Shown here one piece after another: positions 40,353 to 50,789 of a stretch of DNA of 64,000 bases (position 1 is the stretch's first letter; each line of letters starts with the position of its first letter). Source of the DNA: Leishmania infantum JPCM5 (taxonomy: Eukaryota > Euglenozoa > Kinetoplastea > Trypanosomatida > Trypanosomatidae); NCBI RefSeq assembly GCF_000002875.2, contig NC_009416.2:1240001-1304000 (forward strand). The letters are read 5' to 3'. Under the pieces are notes generated by a model. That model worked only from the letters and a program-made list of their open reading frames with translations, searched no databases and was not told the DNA's origin. The position numbers were made by a program, and so were the translations under genes.

Positions 40353-43300
40353 CGCAAAGAAAAGACAGAGAACCTTGTAACTCGAAGAGGGCGAAGCAGT
40401 TTCCCAGAGTACAGCGACCGGGTACGCGAAGGATGGTGAAGGCTATAAGAGGAAAAAGGCGCCTCAAGCGAGAGGCGCAGGGACGTACTGCCGTGTGTGA
40501 GGTCCTCTTTTTGTGTTTCCGAATGCACGGCCAACGCGTCTTGGCTCTTTCTTTCATCCGTGCGACTACCTCACCATCTCACACCTCAGCCTCTACATCT
40601 TTCTTCATGATGTTGTTTTGACTTCTTTTTTTTTCTGCAGCGGCAATGATGGGTGCACCGTTCTGTCTCTCTTTTGTTTTCTCTTTTCTCCTTTCTTTGT
40701 TGTGTCTTGTCTCTCTCTCCCTCTGGCTGAGTTCTGCTGGCTACGATGGCAGCAATACGGTAGTGAGGCGCGAGGTAGCATCCCGGTTACAGCCTTTAGC
40801 AGATTTCCTCTTTCTCTCACCCGCCTCCTCCTTCCCACTCACCGATGCACGTATATGAAGGCATCCACAAACACCTTCAGACATGCATGCGTTGTCACGA
40901 TGCTCCACCCTCTCCCACTTCTCTCCTTTTGCTTGTGAGATGATGATGACTCTCAGACATCCAGTTTTGATTTTTTTTTTCGCTTGGGAGAGCGGCGGCT
41001 TTGTGGGTCTGTATGTGTGTGTATGTGTGTGTGTGTCTATGTCTGTTAGTAGCGGCGCATCTCATGCTGTTTTCCTTCCCCTTTTCCCAATTCTCTGGCT
41101 TGTCTTTTTTCTGTGTGCTTCCCTCTGTGTTTCTGCTTTGCCTCGCTTCTGTGGATGATCCCCCCTCCCTCTTCTCCTTCGTCTGCCTCGCCCTCTCCCC
41201 CTCTATCTCTCTCTGTGTGTATTGACTGGGGGCTTCTTTCATTGGTTTTGTTTTTCCTCTCCATTCGAGTGTGCGTTTTTTTCTTTGTACGTTATTTTCA
41301 TCTTTTTGATCTGTTTTTTTTTTCCTTCGTCTTCTCACTCTTCATGACAGCGGCGTTTTCTTTTGTTTTTATTTTATTACCTCTTCTATTTTTCGTTGTT
41401 TTTATTTGCACTGCTTCACATGGGGTGCTTCTTGCGCTTTTTCTCTTTTTTTTTGCTTTTCAAATTGCCGTGTTGCCGTTGAAACTGGTTATTGTTGCCT
41501 GTTGATCTTTCCGTTGGTCTGCAGTTCGGTAAGAGCTTGCCCGTTTTTTTTTTATGTGTGTGTGCGTGCCCGTCCGTCTTGTCGGTGGTTTTGTGGCGCA
41601 ACCACCTGTGTGTGAGCGCCATCGGCTTCTCATCCTTTTCCCTCTGCTATTCTCCCACACTCATATGCACTTTCTGCAGGGGAAATCTTCCCGTGATTCT
41701 GTGCAATGCTGCTCATCGTTGCTTGCTCAATGATGAGCTCAAGCACAGGTAAGCTTGCGGCTGCCGCGCCGTTCGCACGAGCTGTGTGCAGGGCGAGGAA
41801 GAGGAGGAGGCGATGTATTATGCGGTAGAGGGAGAGCGGCCATGGGAAGAACGTGAAGTGAGCTCGACGGGCTTGCGTCTCCTTTTCGTGCTTTCTCACG
41901 TGTGCCAATGCCGTTTGTTTGGCCGTGTATGTATTATTATTATTGCTGTGGCGAGGGTGTGCGTGAAGCACTTCTCTCTTCATGCCTTCTTCGGTTTCGT
42001 CTTCTAGCAGCTGCTCGCTCCTTTCTTTCTCGTGCGTGCGAGGCTCTGATCGCTCCTTGCTCACGCTCCAGTCTTTCTATCAGAGGCGTGAGTGGACACC
42101 CCTTCCCTCGTTTTCTCTCACGACACCCCACTCCTCTCATGTTGACTTTGGTGCTCTCTCGCCTCGTCGCTTTCCCTTCTGCATTTCTTCTAGAGGATGA
42201 TTTCAGCTGCGTGTTCGGCGGGACGGCGTGCCTGTTTCGCTCTCTCTCTGTGCGCCTCGCTGCCCCGGCTTTTTCCTTTGTGCGTTTGTGTGTTTCTCTC
42301 TCGCCAACGACTAGTGCAGGCGGATGCAACTGGCGTAAGTGGTACTTCCCTCTTATCACCACCCCCTCCCCCACCTCTCACGCACGCAGACGGTGCGCTG
42401 CCACCACAGAGCAACTGCTGCTTCTTTCCCCTACCAAATCGTTGTCTCTCTTCGACGGTGCTCATGCTTGTCCTCCTCTCCCTTCCGTCGTCGTCGGTGT
42501 GCCCGTGCATGTTTTTGTTTTCTGGGGCTTTTTCGTTTGAGCCTGCCTCTTTCTCTCTCTCTCCGTGAGTTCATGATCAACTGTGGCTGCCTTCCCCTCC
42601 ACTGTGTGTGTGCAGCTGTGCGTGCAGTGCGCTTACGTGGACGCGTGTGAGCACGCACCTGTTGACCATAAAACGTGCTTCTCTTTCTCAGCCCCTTGCA
42701 ATGTTAAGCTTCTGCGGGGCGCGCCTTCAAAGACACACGCACATGCACACGCCTTTCATGGCTGCACGCCCCTCGCCTGTAGGGGAGAAGGGAGCCACAG
42801 CGCCACTTGGTTTGTTCGAGGCAACGCTGACCGCCCCGTTCACTACTCATCGCCGTCCCTTTCGTTGCTGTTGTTTTTTTTTTCCTTTTCGCTCTCTTCT
42901 TCGTGCCACCCATCGCCACTACTAGCCGCCATCAAACAAAAGGGAAACCGCTATTACTCCCTCTTCCTTCTCTTCCCTCTGTCACCCTTGCGCCGTGCCC
43001 TTACGCCACTCCAGCCCATGTTCGCTGAACAACCCCCACCAAAAAAAAGAAAAAAAACGGCACTTCAGCTTTATTGTCTTGCGCCCGTGTGTGCTCGTTT
43101 TCTCGCTTTCGTTTGCTCCCCCCTCCTCTTCCCACTCAAAACTCGTCTTTGGATAAATTGGACTTTCTGAGGGTTTGTGTCCCACTCCACATCCTCCCCG
43201 TCTGCCGCTTACTACTTTTCTTTTTGTTTTTTTTTCCGGGGTTTCAAAGTGATCACTTCGCTGGAGTATGGATTGCTTTTTGTTTGGTTTACTTCATATG

Positions 43301-44264
43301 TGCTCCTTGCACTGATGTGCCCCTGCCGATGGTTCCCGGTTTTGTCTGTTCGCGCTCTCTGTCTTTCTCTGTGGGTTTGTGTTTGCTTATCTCTTCTTTC
43401 TCTGCGTTTTCTCTTCGCCTTCGGATTCTCGTGACGGGACCCATCGAGTGTGCATGTCTTCTAACCTTCTCCCCCCTCATCATCTCTGCCGACCTCCCTC
43501 CTTTGGTCCCTCGTGTGTCTCCCTATCTCTATCCCTCACTTTCTTTGTGACATCGCCTACACCGACATGCATCCGCACGCGATCATAAAGACGGAGGGCA
43601 CTCTTCTCTCACGAATCCTCTTTACCCTTCCTATCTCTTCATTGATATTACGCATGGCGCACGCCAAGTCTCCAGCCCCGCCTCAGCCTCCGCCTCTTCT
43701 TCCTACTCCTCCCCACGATGGGATGTATTCATTTCGATTCTTCTTCCGCCCATTTTTTCCCCCTTCTGTGCCTGCGTATATATATAGACTCCGTTCTTCT
43801 GTCGCCGAGGGCGTCTCTTTTCGATCCGCCTAAGGAGGGGGGCTTTTCTTTCCTTTTTTTGTTTTTTGTTGTTTTCTGCTTTCGTTCCTGTGTTTGCGTG
43901 GGGGCGTGTTCTATTTTTTCCCCCTTTTCGTTGCTCTGCTGTTTTTCTTGCATTGCCATGCACTGAAGTGCGTGCAACGGCGGCGGATGACGATATGTAC
44001 GTATTCATAGCAAACCCAGCAACGCAGAAAACACACAACAACAACCCCCCTCCCCTCCACAAAAACAAAAGAAACACCTACACCCCCGCGCACATGCACC
44101 CATACTAATAACACCAACAACACCATCTCTCCCCCAAACTTAACAGCAGCCAAACACAAAGCAAAATAAAACCAGCCAACAAAAAGACGTCTCATCTTTC
44201 CCCCTCTCTGTATTTTAACTGCACTGTTCCTGACTTTCTTTTTCCATGTTCCCACACCGCTGCA
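40353..44264. other. Gene-free region, part 4: downstream of the 627-residue ORF
   Basis: Pyrimidine-rich on the + strand with many T8-T10 runs. Acceptor-like sequences end at 40640 (TTTTCTGCAG) and 41679 (CACTTTCTGCAG). A 70-codon ATG frame at 40646-40858, directly behind the first acceptor, starts with a hydrophobic stretch. From about 43975 to 44200 composition turns to A/C-rich with almost no T, just before the SIDER-like element. No convincing gene. Confidence 0.55.
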
Positions 44265-44860
44265 CTGATGATGCCGGACAACGCGGCGTGGTACCGAGGC
44301 TCCGTACAGCCCATATACTGTGTGGGGAAGCCATGCAGCACCCCCCCCTCCCCCTACTATCCCTGCCAGTGCTGAACTGCCTCTGGTGGTGGTGACAGGG
44401 CCGGGGTGCCTACGACTTGGGAAAGCCAGAGCGATTTATCGCCACGGAGGCCGGCGGCCACGTCCAGGACGGCGCGCTTTGTCGGGGCGACCCGCCACCG
44501 TGGACATGCTTGTACCACACGCACGCATGACGGGCAAAGTGCCAGCGTGACTCGAGCGTATCCCACCCGATACTCAGTGCCCACTCGTGTGGGCGAGCCT
44601 GAGCCGCCCTGAGGGGGGAGCACCACGTGGTGACTGGCACAATGGGAGCGGCTGTGAGGCAACCTGGGAGACGGCGGGTGGTGGGTGGAGTTCGAGGCAG
44701 GGGCCGTGCTCTCAGATGGCTGGGCCGGTGCATTGCTGCAACGCGTGTTTCACGCTGCTCCGCATCACGCGGATGGGGTCTATGGCAGGCCGGGTAGAGT
44801 GCGCTCATTCACTATGGCAGCATGAGCACGCTGAAGGAAACGATAATCCAACTTCGTTGC
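44265..44860 (+). mobile_element. SIDER-like degenerate retroposon, sense
   Basis: Near the 5' end, GCGTGGTACCGAGGCTCCGT at about 44286-44312 matches the core of the trypanosomatid 79-bp retroposon signature (ACGTGGTGCCAGGGTCTAGT). A second copy (CCACGTGGTGACTGG, preceded by GAGCCGCCCTGAGG) lies at about 44596-44640. Two signatures about 300 bp apart in a GC-rich element of about 0.6 kb, in sense orientation within a probable 3' UTR or spacer, is the SIDER arrangement. Such elements act in Leishmania mRNA decay and translation control. Boundaries are estimated by the change in composition. Confidence 0.6.
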
Positions 44861-46778
44861 TTTCTTAGATGTTGCTCTGCGCGTGCGCGTGCTTGGCGTG
44901 TGCATATTTGCCTTTTTTTTTCGGTGCCTCGCTTCGCCGCCTCTTCCTTCATCTTCACCGCACACCCTCCCGTTCCACCCTCACCTGCCACTCCCATTCC
45001 GGTCGATTTCTTTTTCTTTTCTTCGATGTTCTTACGTGGAGTAGCTCTCTCGTTGCCTTTGTATAGCTCGCTTCTCTCCAGTCTATCTTCCTAGATCGCT
45101 CTTTCTCTTTCTTGTCCCTGTATCTTCGACAGCTCGAAACTTCGTCAACCGACCGGCCTACGGAGGCAAGGGCATGCACGCGTGTCTATGAGCGTTTATC
45201 TTCCAAGTTTGCCATCTTCCGTGAGGGTAGGGGGGTATTGGTGCGTCTGCTTTGCTTCGCTGCCCCATCCCACCGCCCCCCCTCCGTCTTTGCCGCTGTG
45301 GAGCGTGTGTGCGTGTCTCCTGTGCCTGCATCTGGAAGGTGCGTGCGTGTGTCTGCGAGGCAGCGAAACGAGCGATGCGATCGCATGCATGTGTGCCTTT
45401 TCTGTTTACCTGTTTTTTTTTTTATATTGATTTGCTGTTATTGCCGTGCCCCTCTTCCACTCTTTCTTCTGTATTCCTTGCTCCCCTTTCTCGATTGGGG
45501 GAGGGGGCGGGCATTTTATTTTTATCTGTCATCTGTACATCTCGGCGGTGCTGTGATCCCCTCCCTTCCTCACCCTCACACGCACACGCACATGAACACA
45601 CGCATCCCCATCCTCTCTCATTTCTTCCTGCCATTGTCGACGAAGTTGTGCTACCCTCTACAGCAGAGAAGAAAAAAACGATTCCTATCTGGTTTTACAT
45701 CTCTTCGACTGAGGCGACTCTGCTTCGCCCTCTTCTTCCCGTAAGAGCCTCTGTGTCTCCCGGTCTCTGTCTGTCGCTGTCTAATCAGCTCTCTGTCGAC
45801 GGCTTGTCTTCTTGTCCGAGTCGTTGGGCGTGTGCTTGCGTGCGTGTGTGCGCTTCTTTCCTCGCCTCAGGCAGAGATGGAAGCGATGCCCCTCATGCTC
45901 CACTTGTTGTTTCGCCTAAGTTTGCTTTTTCTTGCCAAGTCTCTTCGCTTTTCCTTTGTTCCCTTCTCTTGTGCGGTCACTGTGTGCGCGAGGGGATCGC
46001 TGAAGAGGGAGGGGGGGAATAAGCAAAGTTTGTGGAGGCGACGGAAGAAGAGCGGTTCAAGGGGAGTAGGCGAAGAGGCGGTGAGGAATGTCGCTAAACT
46101 GAACCTCTCCTGTGAGCGCCACCGCGGAGCTGCCCCTTTCCATCTTTGCTCGGACACCCACACATGAACGGACGCACATGAATGACCTCTATTTTTTTTT
46201 TTTCTGTAGCCGAATCGAGTACAAACACAAGCACGCCTGTCCGTCGAGCGAGAGGGCGAAGAGGGGAACAGGAGTCTGCAACGCTTTTTTTTTGGACTGC
46301 AGTTTTCTTCGGCCCCCTCTCTGCATCTCCCTTTTTTTTTGTGCGCTAAGGGGCTTGCTGGACTCATCAGGATCATCAAGCTATTCTGTGCGCTTTTTTG
46401 CCGCGGGATGTGTGCGTGTCGCTCTCTCTGTCCCTTCCACCCGTCTTCCTCCCTCACTCCGTCTGTTGCTGCGCTGCCAGGCTCCATTAATGCATTCCTT
46501 GCCTGCCTCTCTTTCTATGTTATCTGTTTCTCTTACCTGTTGTAACTGTTCTCGCTTTTAAGTGTGCATGTTTTCTTCTTTGTGATGACCTGTGCGTGCG
46601 TGTGTGTGTGTGGAAGAGGACCGTCATGAAACCAAAGCCAAAGGCCCACCCCTTCAAAAGAAGAATGAAAAAACCAAGGCAGTTGGCTCGATTCTTCACC
46701 ACCACAGTGTCTCTCTTTTTTCCTCAGAATGAGGAGAGTAGAGTAAGCTGCATACAGGTCCCCCTTCCCTCCACACCA

Positions 46779-46814
<36 letters not shown>

Positions 46815-47303
46815 CTGAAGAGTCTTCAAGTAGAGAGCGAGTGAGCGTAAGGAGTCTCAGCGGCAGATTTGCCTCTCTCCGACATCCGTTTGGCAGTCTA
46901 GCACACCCGTGTAGATTCTTTCTCCCTCCCTTTCGACTTGACATGCCCATGTCCGTGTCCGTGTTCGTGTGTGTGTGTGAGCCTGTGCGCCCTTTCATCT
47001 TCGCTGCTGTTGAGCCACTTGACTGTCTTCTGCCCTTCTCCCTGTTCACCTATGCATGGTATGTACGTTCGAGTGCGTCGCTCGCCGTTGGCAACTGCAC
47101 ATGCTGCGTGATACGTTCTGTGTAGGCATGTCTTCGGCGTTTTGTCACTTGTTCACCTTTTTCTTTTTTTTTTCGTTGTTTCCTTTTTACGCCATCTCTT
47201 TTCTCTCTGTTTCTCGCTCACTCCGGTGTGCTGCTGACGATGCTCACAGAACTTGTTTCCGTGCATCACCTTCAGCGCCCTTTTCTCTCTCCCTCTCTTC
47301 ATT
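44861..47303. other. Gene-free region, part 5: after the SIDER-like element
   Basis: T/C-rich spacer with no credible gene. It includes polypyrimidine stretches at 44900-45120, 45410-45545, 45880-45970 and 46280-46345, and a (CA)n run at 46780-46813. Confidence 0.55.
46780..46813 (+). repeat. (CA)n microsatellite
   Basis: About 34 nt of uninterrupted CA/AC dinucleotides in the gene-free region upstream of the dynein light intermediate chain gene. Confidence 0.95.
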
Positions 47304-47435
47304 CCTATATATTTCTATATTTACCTGCATATACATATACATACATATATATATATATGCATATATATATATATATGTGCGTTTCTATATATGCAATACA
47401 TATATATATATATTGTATATGGATATATCTATGCC
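47304..47435. repeat. AT-dinucleotide island with perfect palindrome
   Basis: Several TATATA and CATATA runs are clustered in 130 nt. The segment 47345-47374 is a perfect 30-bp palindrome centred on GC at 47359-47360. It is strongly AT-rich in an otherwise GC-rich genome and could extrude as a cruciform or act as an unwinding element. Confidence 0.85.
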
Positions 47436-48339
47436 GTTGTCGGCTGACTTCGCTTTGTTTCTGTTATTAGTTATATATATTCCTCTCTTTCATATCTCCG
47501 CTTGCTTCCGACTTTCTTTTTCTTTTGCTGGTGTTTTCCCTTTTTTTTTTCGCTGCCTCTCTCAATGCCTTTGCGTGTGTCCCTCTTTCTGTCGAGTGCA
47601 CATGCCTCTGTGTATGCGTGTATGTCTGCGAGTGGGTGCGTGTGGTCGCCTCTCGTCCTTTTCGGATGACACACTCTCTCTTTTCTATTTATATCTTTCG
47701 TTTCACCACTTTGAGAATGAAGAAGGCGAATGCGTGAATGCAGAAAAAGAGGCGCACATCAGCAAACAGGTGAGCGCGCGCCCACGAAGGCTCCCGCACA
47801 CATGTGCGGCACTCGCTCAAGTCGATACTTTCCGAGTCTCTTTTCTAGCGCCGCATCCTTCTCTCTCGGATGGTGCAGGTCAGCGAGTGCGAGGCGAGGT
47901 GCACGTACGTATTGCCTCTATCTTGCCCTTTGCTTGCTTTACGCTTGTGGGCTCTACTCAAACAGAACCTTTCCCATGCTTTTTTTTTTGCTAGTTGATG
48001 TGCTCGCGTACATCCTTCGTCTCCTCTCTCTCTCTCTCTCGATCTGCGCGCGTGTCTACACTCCTGTGTGCGCGTGTACCGACTTGTTGTTGTCTGTTTT
48101 GACTATCTTGTGTTTCTGTTTTCCTTCCCTCTGACCCACTTCACGCGTTGGCTCTTTTCGCTTCCCTTGTTTGCTTGCTTGTTTCCTCTTCCTATCTCAC
48201 GCTTTTTTTTTCAGTGGCTCCTCCCCTCCTTCTTGATACGGTTTACACGTTTTCAACTGCACACGCCTATTCCTTTGTGATTTTGTTGTGCGTTCCTTCT
48301 TTCGTTTTTTTTGTCTGTGACCTGTTCGCTTGTTCTTCT

Positions 48340-48378
48340 CCCCGTGCCCTCTCCCCGTGCCCTCTCCCCGTGCCCTCT
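48340..48378 (+). repeat. 13-nt tandem repeat
   Basis: Three exact copies of CCCCGTGCCCTCT at 48340, 48353 and 48366, followed by a partial variant copy. Confidence 0.85.
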
Positions 48379-49158
48379 CCCCTTGCCTCGCTTCGCGTCT
48401 CTCTTTGTCATCTCTCTGTGTTCCTCTCACTCAGTCTCTCTCGTTGATGGCGCGCTCGCGAGGATGTCTTTTTCTGTGGAGGGCTTTCACTGAACTGGTG
48501 CGGCACGGCTTCCCTCTTTCTCGTTTCTTGTTTTATGGTCTAGGTCTTAAGTTGCCCGTCTTAGTGCCGTTAGTGCCATCTTGCTTCAGCGGGTCTATGA
48601 AAGTGTCGAGAGGGAAGAAAAACTACAAAAAGAAAAAAGAAAATGCTCGCGACACGCTCGGGACATACGCCTCCACTGATCGAAATTATTTGATGAAGAG
48701 GGGGGTTTAGGTTTTGCGCCACGGCGACGCGAGAGAATCAAGTACTCTGGACCACCCGCAGCCGCGCGGCGCAGTTTCGTGCATCGCGTCCTCGCAACAA
48801 CAACAAAAAAAGGAGTGGAATTCAAGATCGAAGAAGAGGGCTGTGCGCTGCGATCGCTGCTGGGCAGTCCCTCTGCTGGCTCTGCAGTTCTTCCGTCCCT
48901 ATCCACCCCCATACCCCTTTCTCTCCATCGAGGAATCCGCGGAGGCAAAACCACCTCCCAAAACGTTAAGGCTCGGTGCGCGCGTAATGGCAACGCATCA
49001 GTGCAGCCGAGTCCCCCGCATGAATAGGCTGCGCTCCTCTTTGATTATCGTGGCCAGGTGCTCTAACGCGCTGATGTCGCATCCATCTCTCTGCCTTTCT
49101 CCCACTCTCCCCTGTGCTGTCCATCGTCACATACGTACAACGACACATCTGCATTGCT

Positions 49159-49185
49159 TGCTTTTTTTTTCGTTTTCAAACGCAG
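49159..49185 (+). promoter_or_regulatory. Likely trans-splice acceptor for dynein light intermediate chain
   Basis: A T-run tract (GCTTTTTTTTTCGTTTTC) is followed by AAACGCAG with AG at 49184-49185. The leader to ATG 49515 would be 329 nt and would include a CA microsatellite and a two-codon upstream frame at 49456-49464. AG at 49465-49466 is an alternative that removes both. Confidence 0.4.
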
Positions 49186-49303
49186 CTGCGATCTCGGACA
49201 GCTTCTTCCCTTCCTCGTCTCGTCTCCATTCCTGTGCACATTGTACTACTTCTTTCTCGGCTCACTCACCGGCCCGGCGACTACGAAAAGAGGAATAGAG
49301 GAG

Positions 49304-49304
<1 letters not shown>

Positions 49305-49349
<45 letters not shown>
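49305..49349 (+). repeat. (CA)n microsatellite
   Basis: About 45 nt of CA dinucleotides, probably in the 5' leader or pre-mRNA of the dynein light intermediate chain gene. Confidence 0.95.
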
Positions 49350-49355
<6 letters not shown>

Positions 49356-49514
49356 GCATCAACAGTGGCGTGGCGGCATTTTTCCCGCTTGTTCTCCCTC
49401 AGTCACATACGCCCTCCCTCTATTCTTCCTTTGTACCTGGCGTTTACTGTGTTTTATGTTGTGAAGTCGGCGCGACAGCTCTCACCACAGCAGGAGTTGA
49501 GAACCGAAGGAGGG

Positions 49515-50789
49515 ATGCCCGGCTCACCTGTGGATAGAAAGCCTGAGGCCTCGAGAAACGGTGGGCAGAAGGGTGCCGCTGAGCATCTGCAGCCGCCGCG
49601 CAGGCCTTCAAAGACGCCGTCTGAAGAAGGCGCCGAGTCGCCCCTGCGGCAGTCGCAGGAGCTCTCCGAGACCCCGACCACTGCCGCCACCGGCACCAGT
49701 GCGAGCATTGTCATCGATCCCACAAAGGATCTCTGGCAGAACATCACGCGAAATATCAAGGACGCTAACGTCGAGCAGACGGAGACGAGCCTGGTCATGG
49801 TCGGAGCCTCTGGCAGCGGCAAGACGACTCTTCTCCACCGCATCTATACCTCTTTTCAGAGCAGCTCGAGTGGATCTGGCCCTAAGAGGGTAAAGGCGAC
49901 GACGGCGCTGGACTACAGCTTCGCCCGCCGATCGGAGCGCAACGTGGCGCCCGTGGCACATTTCTGGGAGATCGCGCAAGGGACGCAGTTCTCGCAGCTG
50001 CTGGACATTGTGTTGACGCCGGAGAACGTGCACGCCGTGGCGGCGGCGGTGGTGGTGGACGCGAGTGAAGAAGGGCTGCCGGTGTCATGGGAGACAGCCA
50101 CGTACTGGTTGCGCCGACTCGACCAGCGCGTCAGCGATATTTCGCAGCGCATGAAGGCGAAGGGGTCGACCACGCCAGCGAAAATCCTGACCCGTGCGCA
50201 GAAGGCTATCGGGCTCGACCATCCAGATCTGAAGCGCATGCGACTCAGCGGGATTCCGACGGTGCTTGTCGTCAACAAGATCGACGCGTTCCGTGGCGAC
50301 ATGCAGCAATTGAAACTCTTGTGCCGTAGCATGCGCTACCTCGCCCACCTGTACGGCGCCCACGTCGTCTTCACCAGCGAGCAGGAGAGCGTGCGATGGC
50401 GCGCGCTGATGAACTTCACTCTCTTTCAAGCCCCGTTCGACCCCAAGTACTTGCAGACAGATCCGGAGCGGAGTGCCGTGTTGCTGACGGTCGACCGCGA
50501 CAGTTTCTTGGACATTGGCGACCCCGATGTGAGTCGGCTCGGCGGCAGCGTCAGTACCGGCGACGCGGAACTGGATCGCTGGAAGGCGCCCTTTGACGAG
50601 GCGTTTCCGCCAAAGAAGCTGAACGAGGACAAGGTAATGGACGATCCTTTCATCCGCCGCCTGTACGACACAGCGGAGGGCGGCTTCGGCGATCCGGTGA
50701 TCGACGCCTTGCGCAAGCAGAAGGATGAGGAGCTGGAGCAGTACCGCAAGAAGAGCAGCAACGCCGCCAACGCCAGCAAGGCCAAGTGA
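49515..50789 (+). CDS. DYNC2LI1: Cytoplasmic dynein 2 light intermediate chain (retrograde IFT motor subunit)
   Basis: 424 residues from ATG 49515 (MPGSPVDRKPEA); the upstream extension of the frame has no ATG. Residues 1-75 are a disordered Ser/Pro/Glu tail. Seen: Walker A GASGSGKTT at residues 97-105; TTALDYSFARRSERN; VAHFWEIAQGTQFSQLLDI; PTVLVVNKIDAF in the guanine-base motif position; MRYLAHLYGAHVVFTS; FLDIGDPDVS; FPPKKLNEDKVMDDPFIR; and a C-terminal KDEELEQYRKKSS. The order and the HFWE, LAHxYGA and LEQY motifs identify the dynein-2 (D1bLIC, XBX-1) branch rather than dynein-1. In other flagellates this subunit stabilises the retrograde IFT dynein and is needed for flagellum maintenance. 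The P-loop is intact here. The orthology is strong; trypanosomatid function is inferred from the family. Confidence 0.9.
   Translation: MPGSPVDRKPEASRNGGQKGAAEHLQPPRRPSKTPSEEGAESPLRQSQELSETPTTAATGTSASIVIDPTKDLWQNITRNIKDANVEQTETSLVMVGASGSGKTTLLHRIYTSFQSSSSGSGPKRVKATTALDYSFARRSERNVAPVAHFWEIAQGTQFSQLLDIVLTPENVHAVAAAVVVDASEEGLPVSWETATYWLRRLDQRVSDISQRMKAKGSTTPAKILTRAQKAIGLDHPDLKRMRLSGIPTVLVVNKIDAFRGDMQQLKLLCRSMRYLAHLYGAHVVFTSEQESVRWRALMNFTLFQAPFDPKYLQTDPERSAVLLTVDRDSFLDIGDPDVSRLGGSVSTGDAELDRWKAPFDEAFPPKKLNEDKVMDDPFIRRLYDTAEGGFGDPVIDALRKQKDEELEQYRKKSSNAANASKAK

Larger units (their letters stand above)
47436..49514. other. Gene-free region, part 6: upstream of dynein light intermediate chain
   Basis: T/C-rich spacer without a supported gene. 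It includes a 13-nt tandem repeat (CCCCGTGCCCTCT, three copies) at 48340-48378 and a more purine-rich stretch at 48590-48720 and 48780-48850. The last 330 nt are the probable leader of the next gene. Confidence 0.55.

Noticed and set aside
40939..40946. GATGATGA, a C-box-like sequence of box C/D snoRNAs
   Set aside because: No D box (CTGA) at a suitable distance and no terminal stem was found.
47056..47994. 312-codon + strand open frame
   Set aside because: Translation of T/C tracts and of the TATATA island (Tyr/Ile runs); no protein-like segment.
30650..49514. Strand-switch region or centromere-like boundary in the gene-free stretch
   Set aside because: Genes on both sides and in the middle are all on the + strand, and the strand bias of the pyrimidine tracts does not invert.
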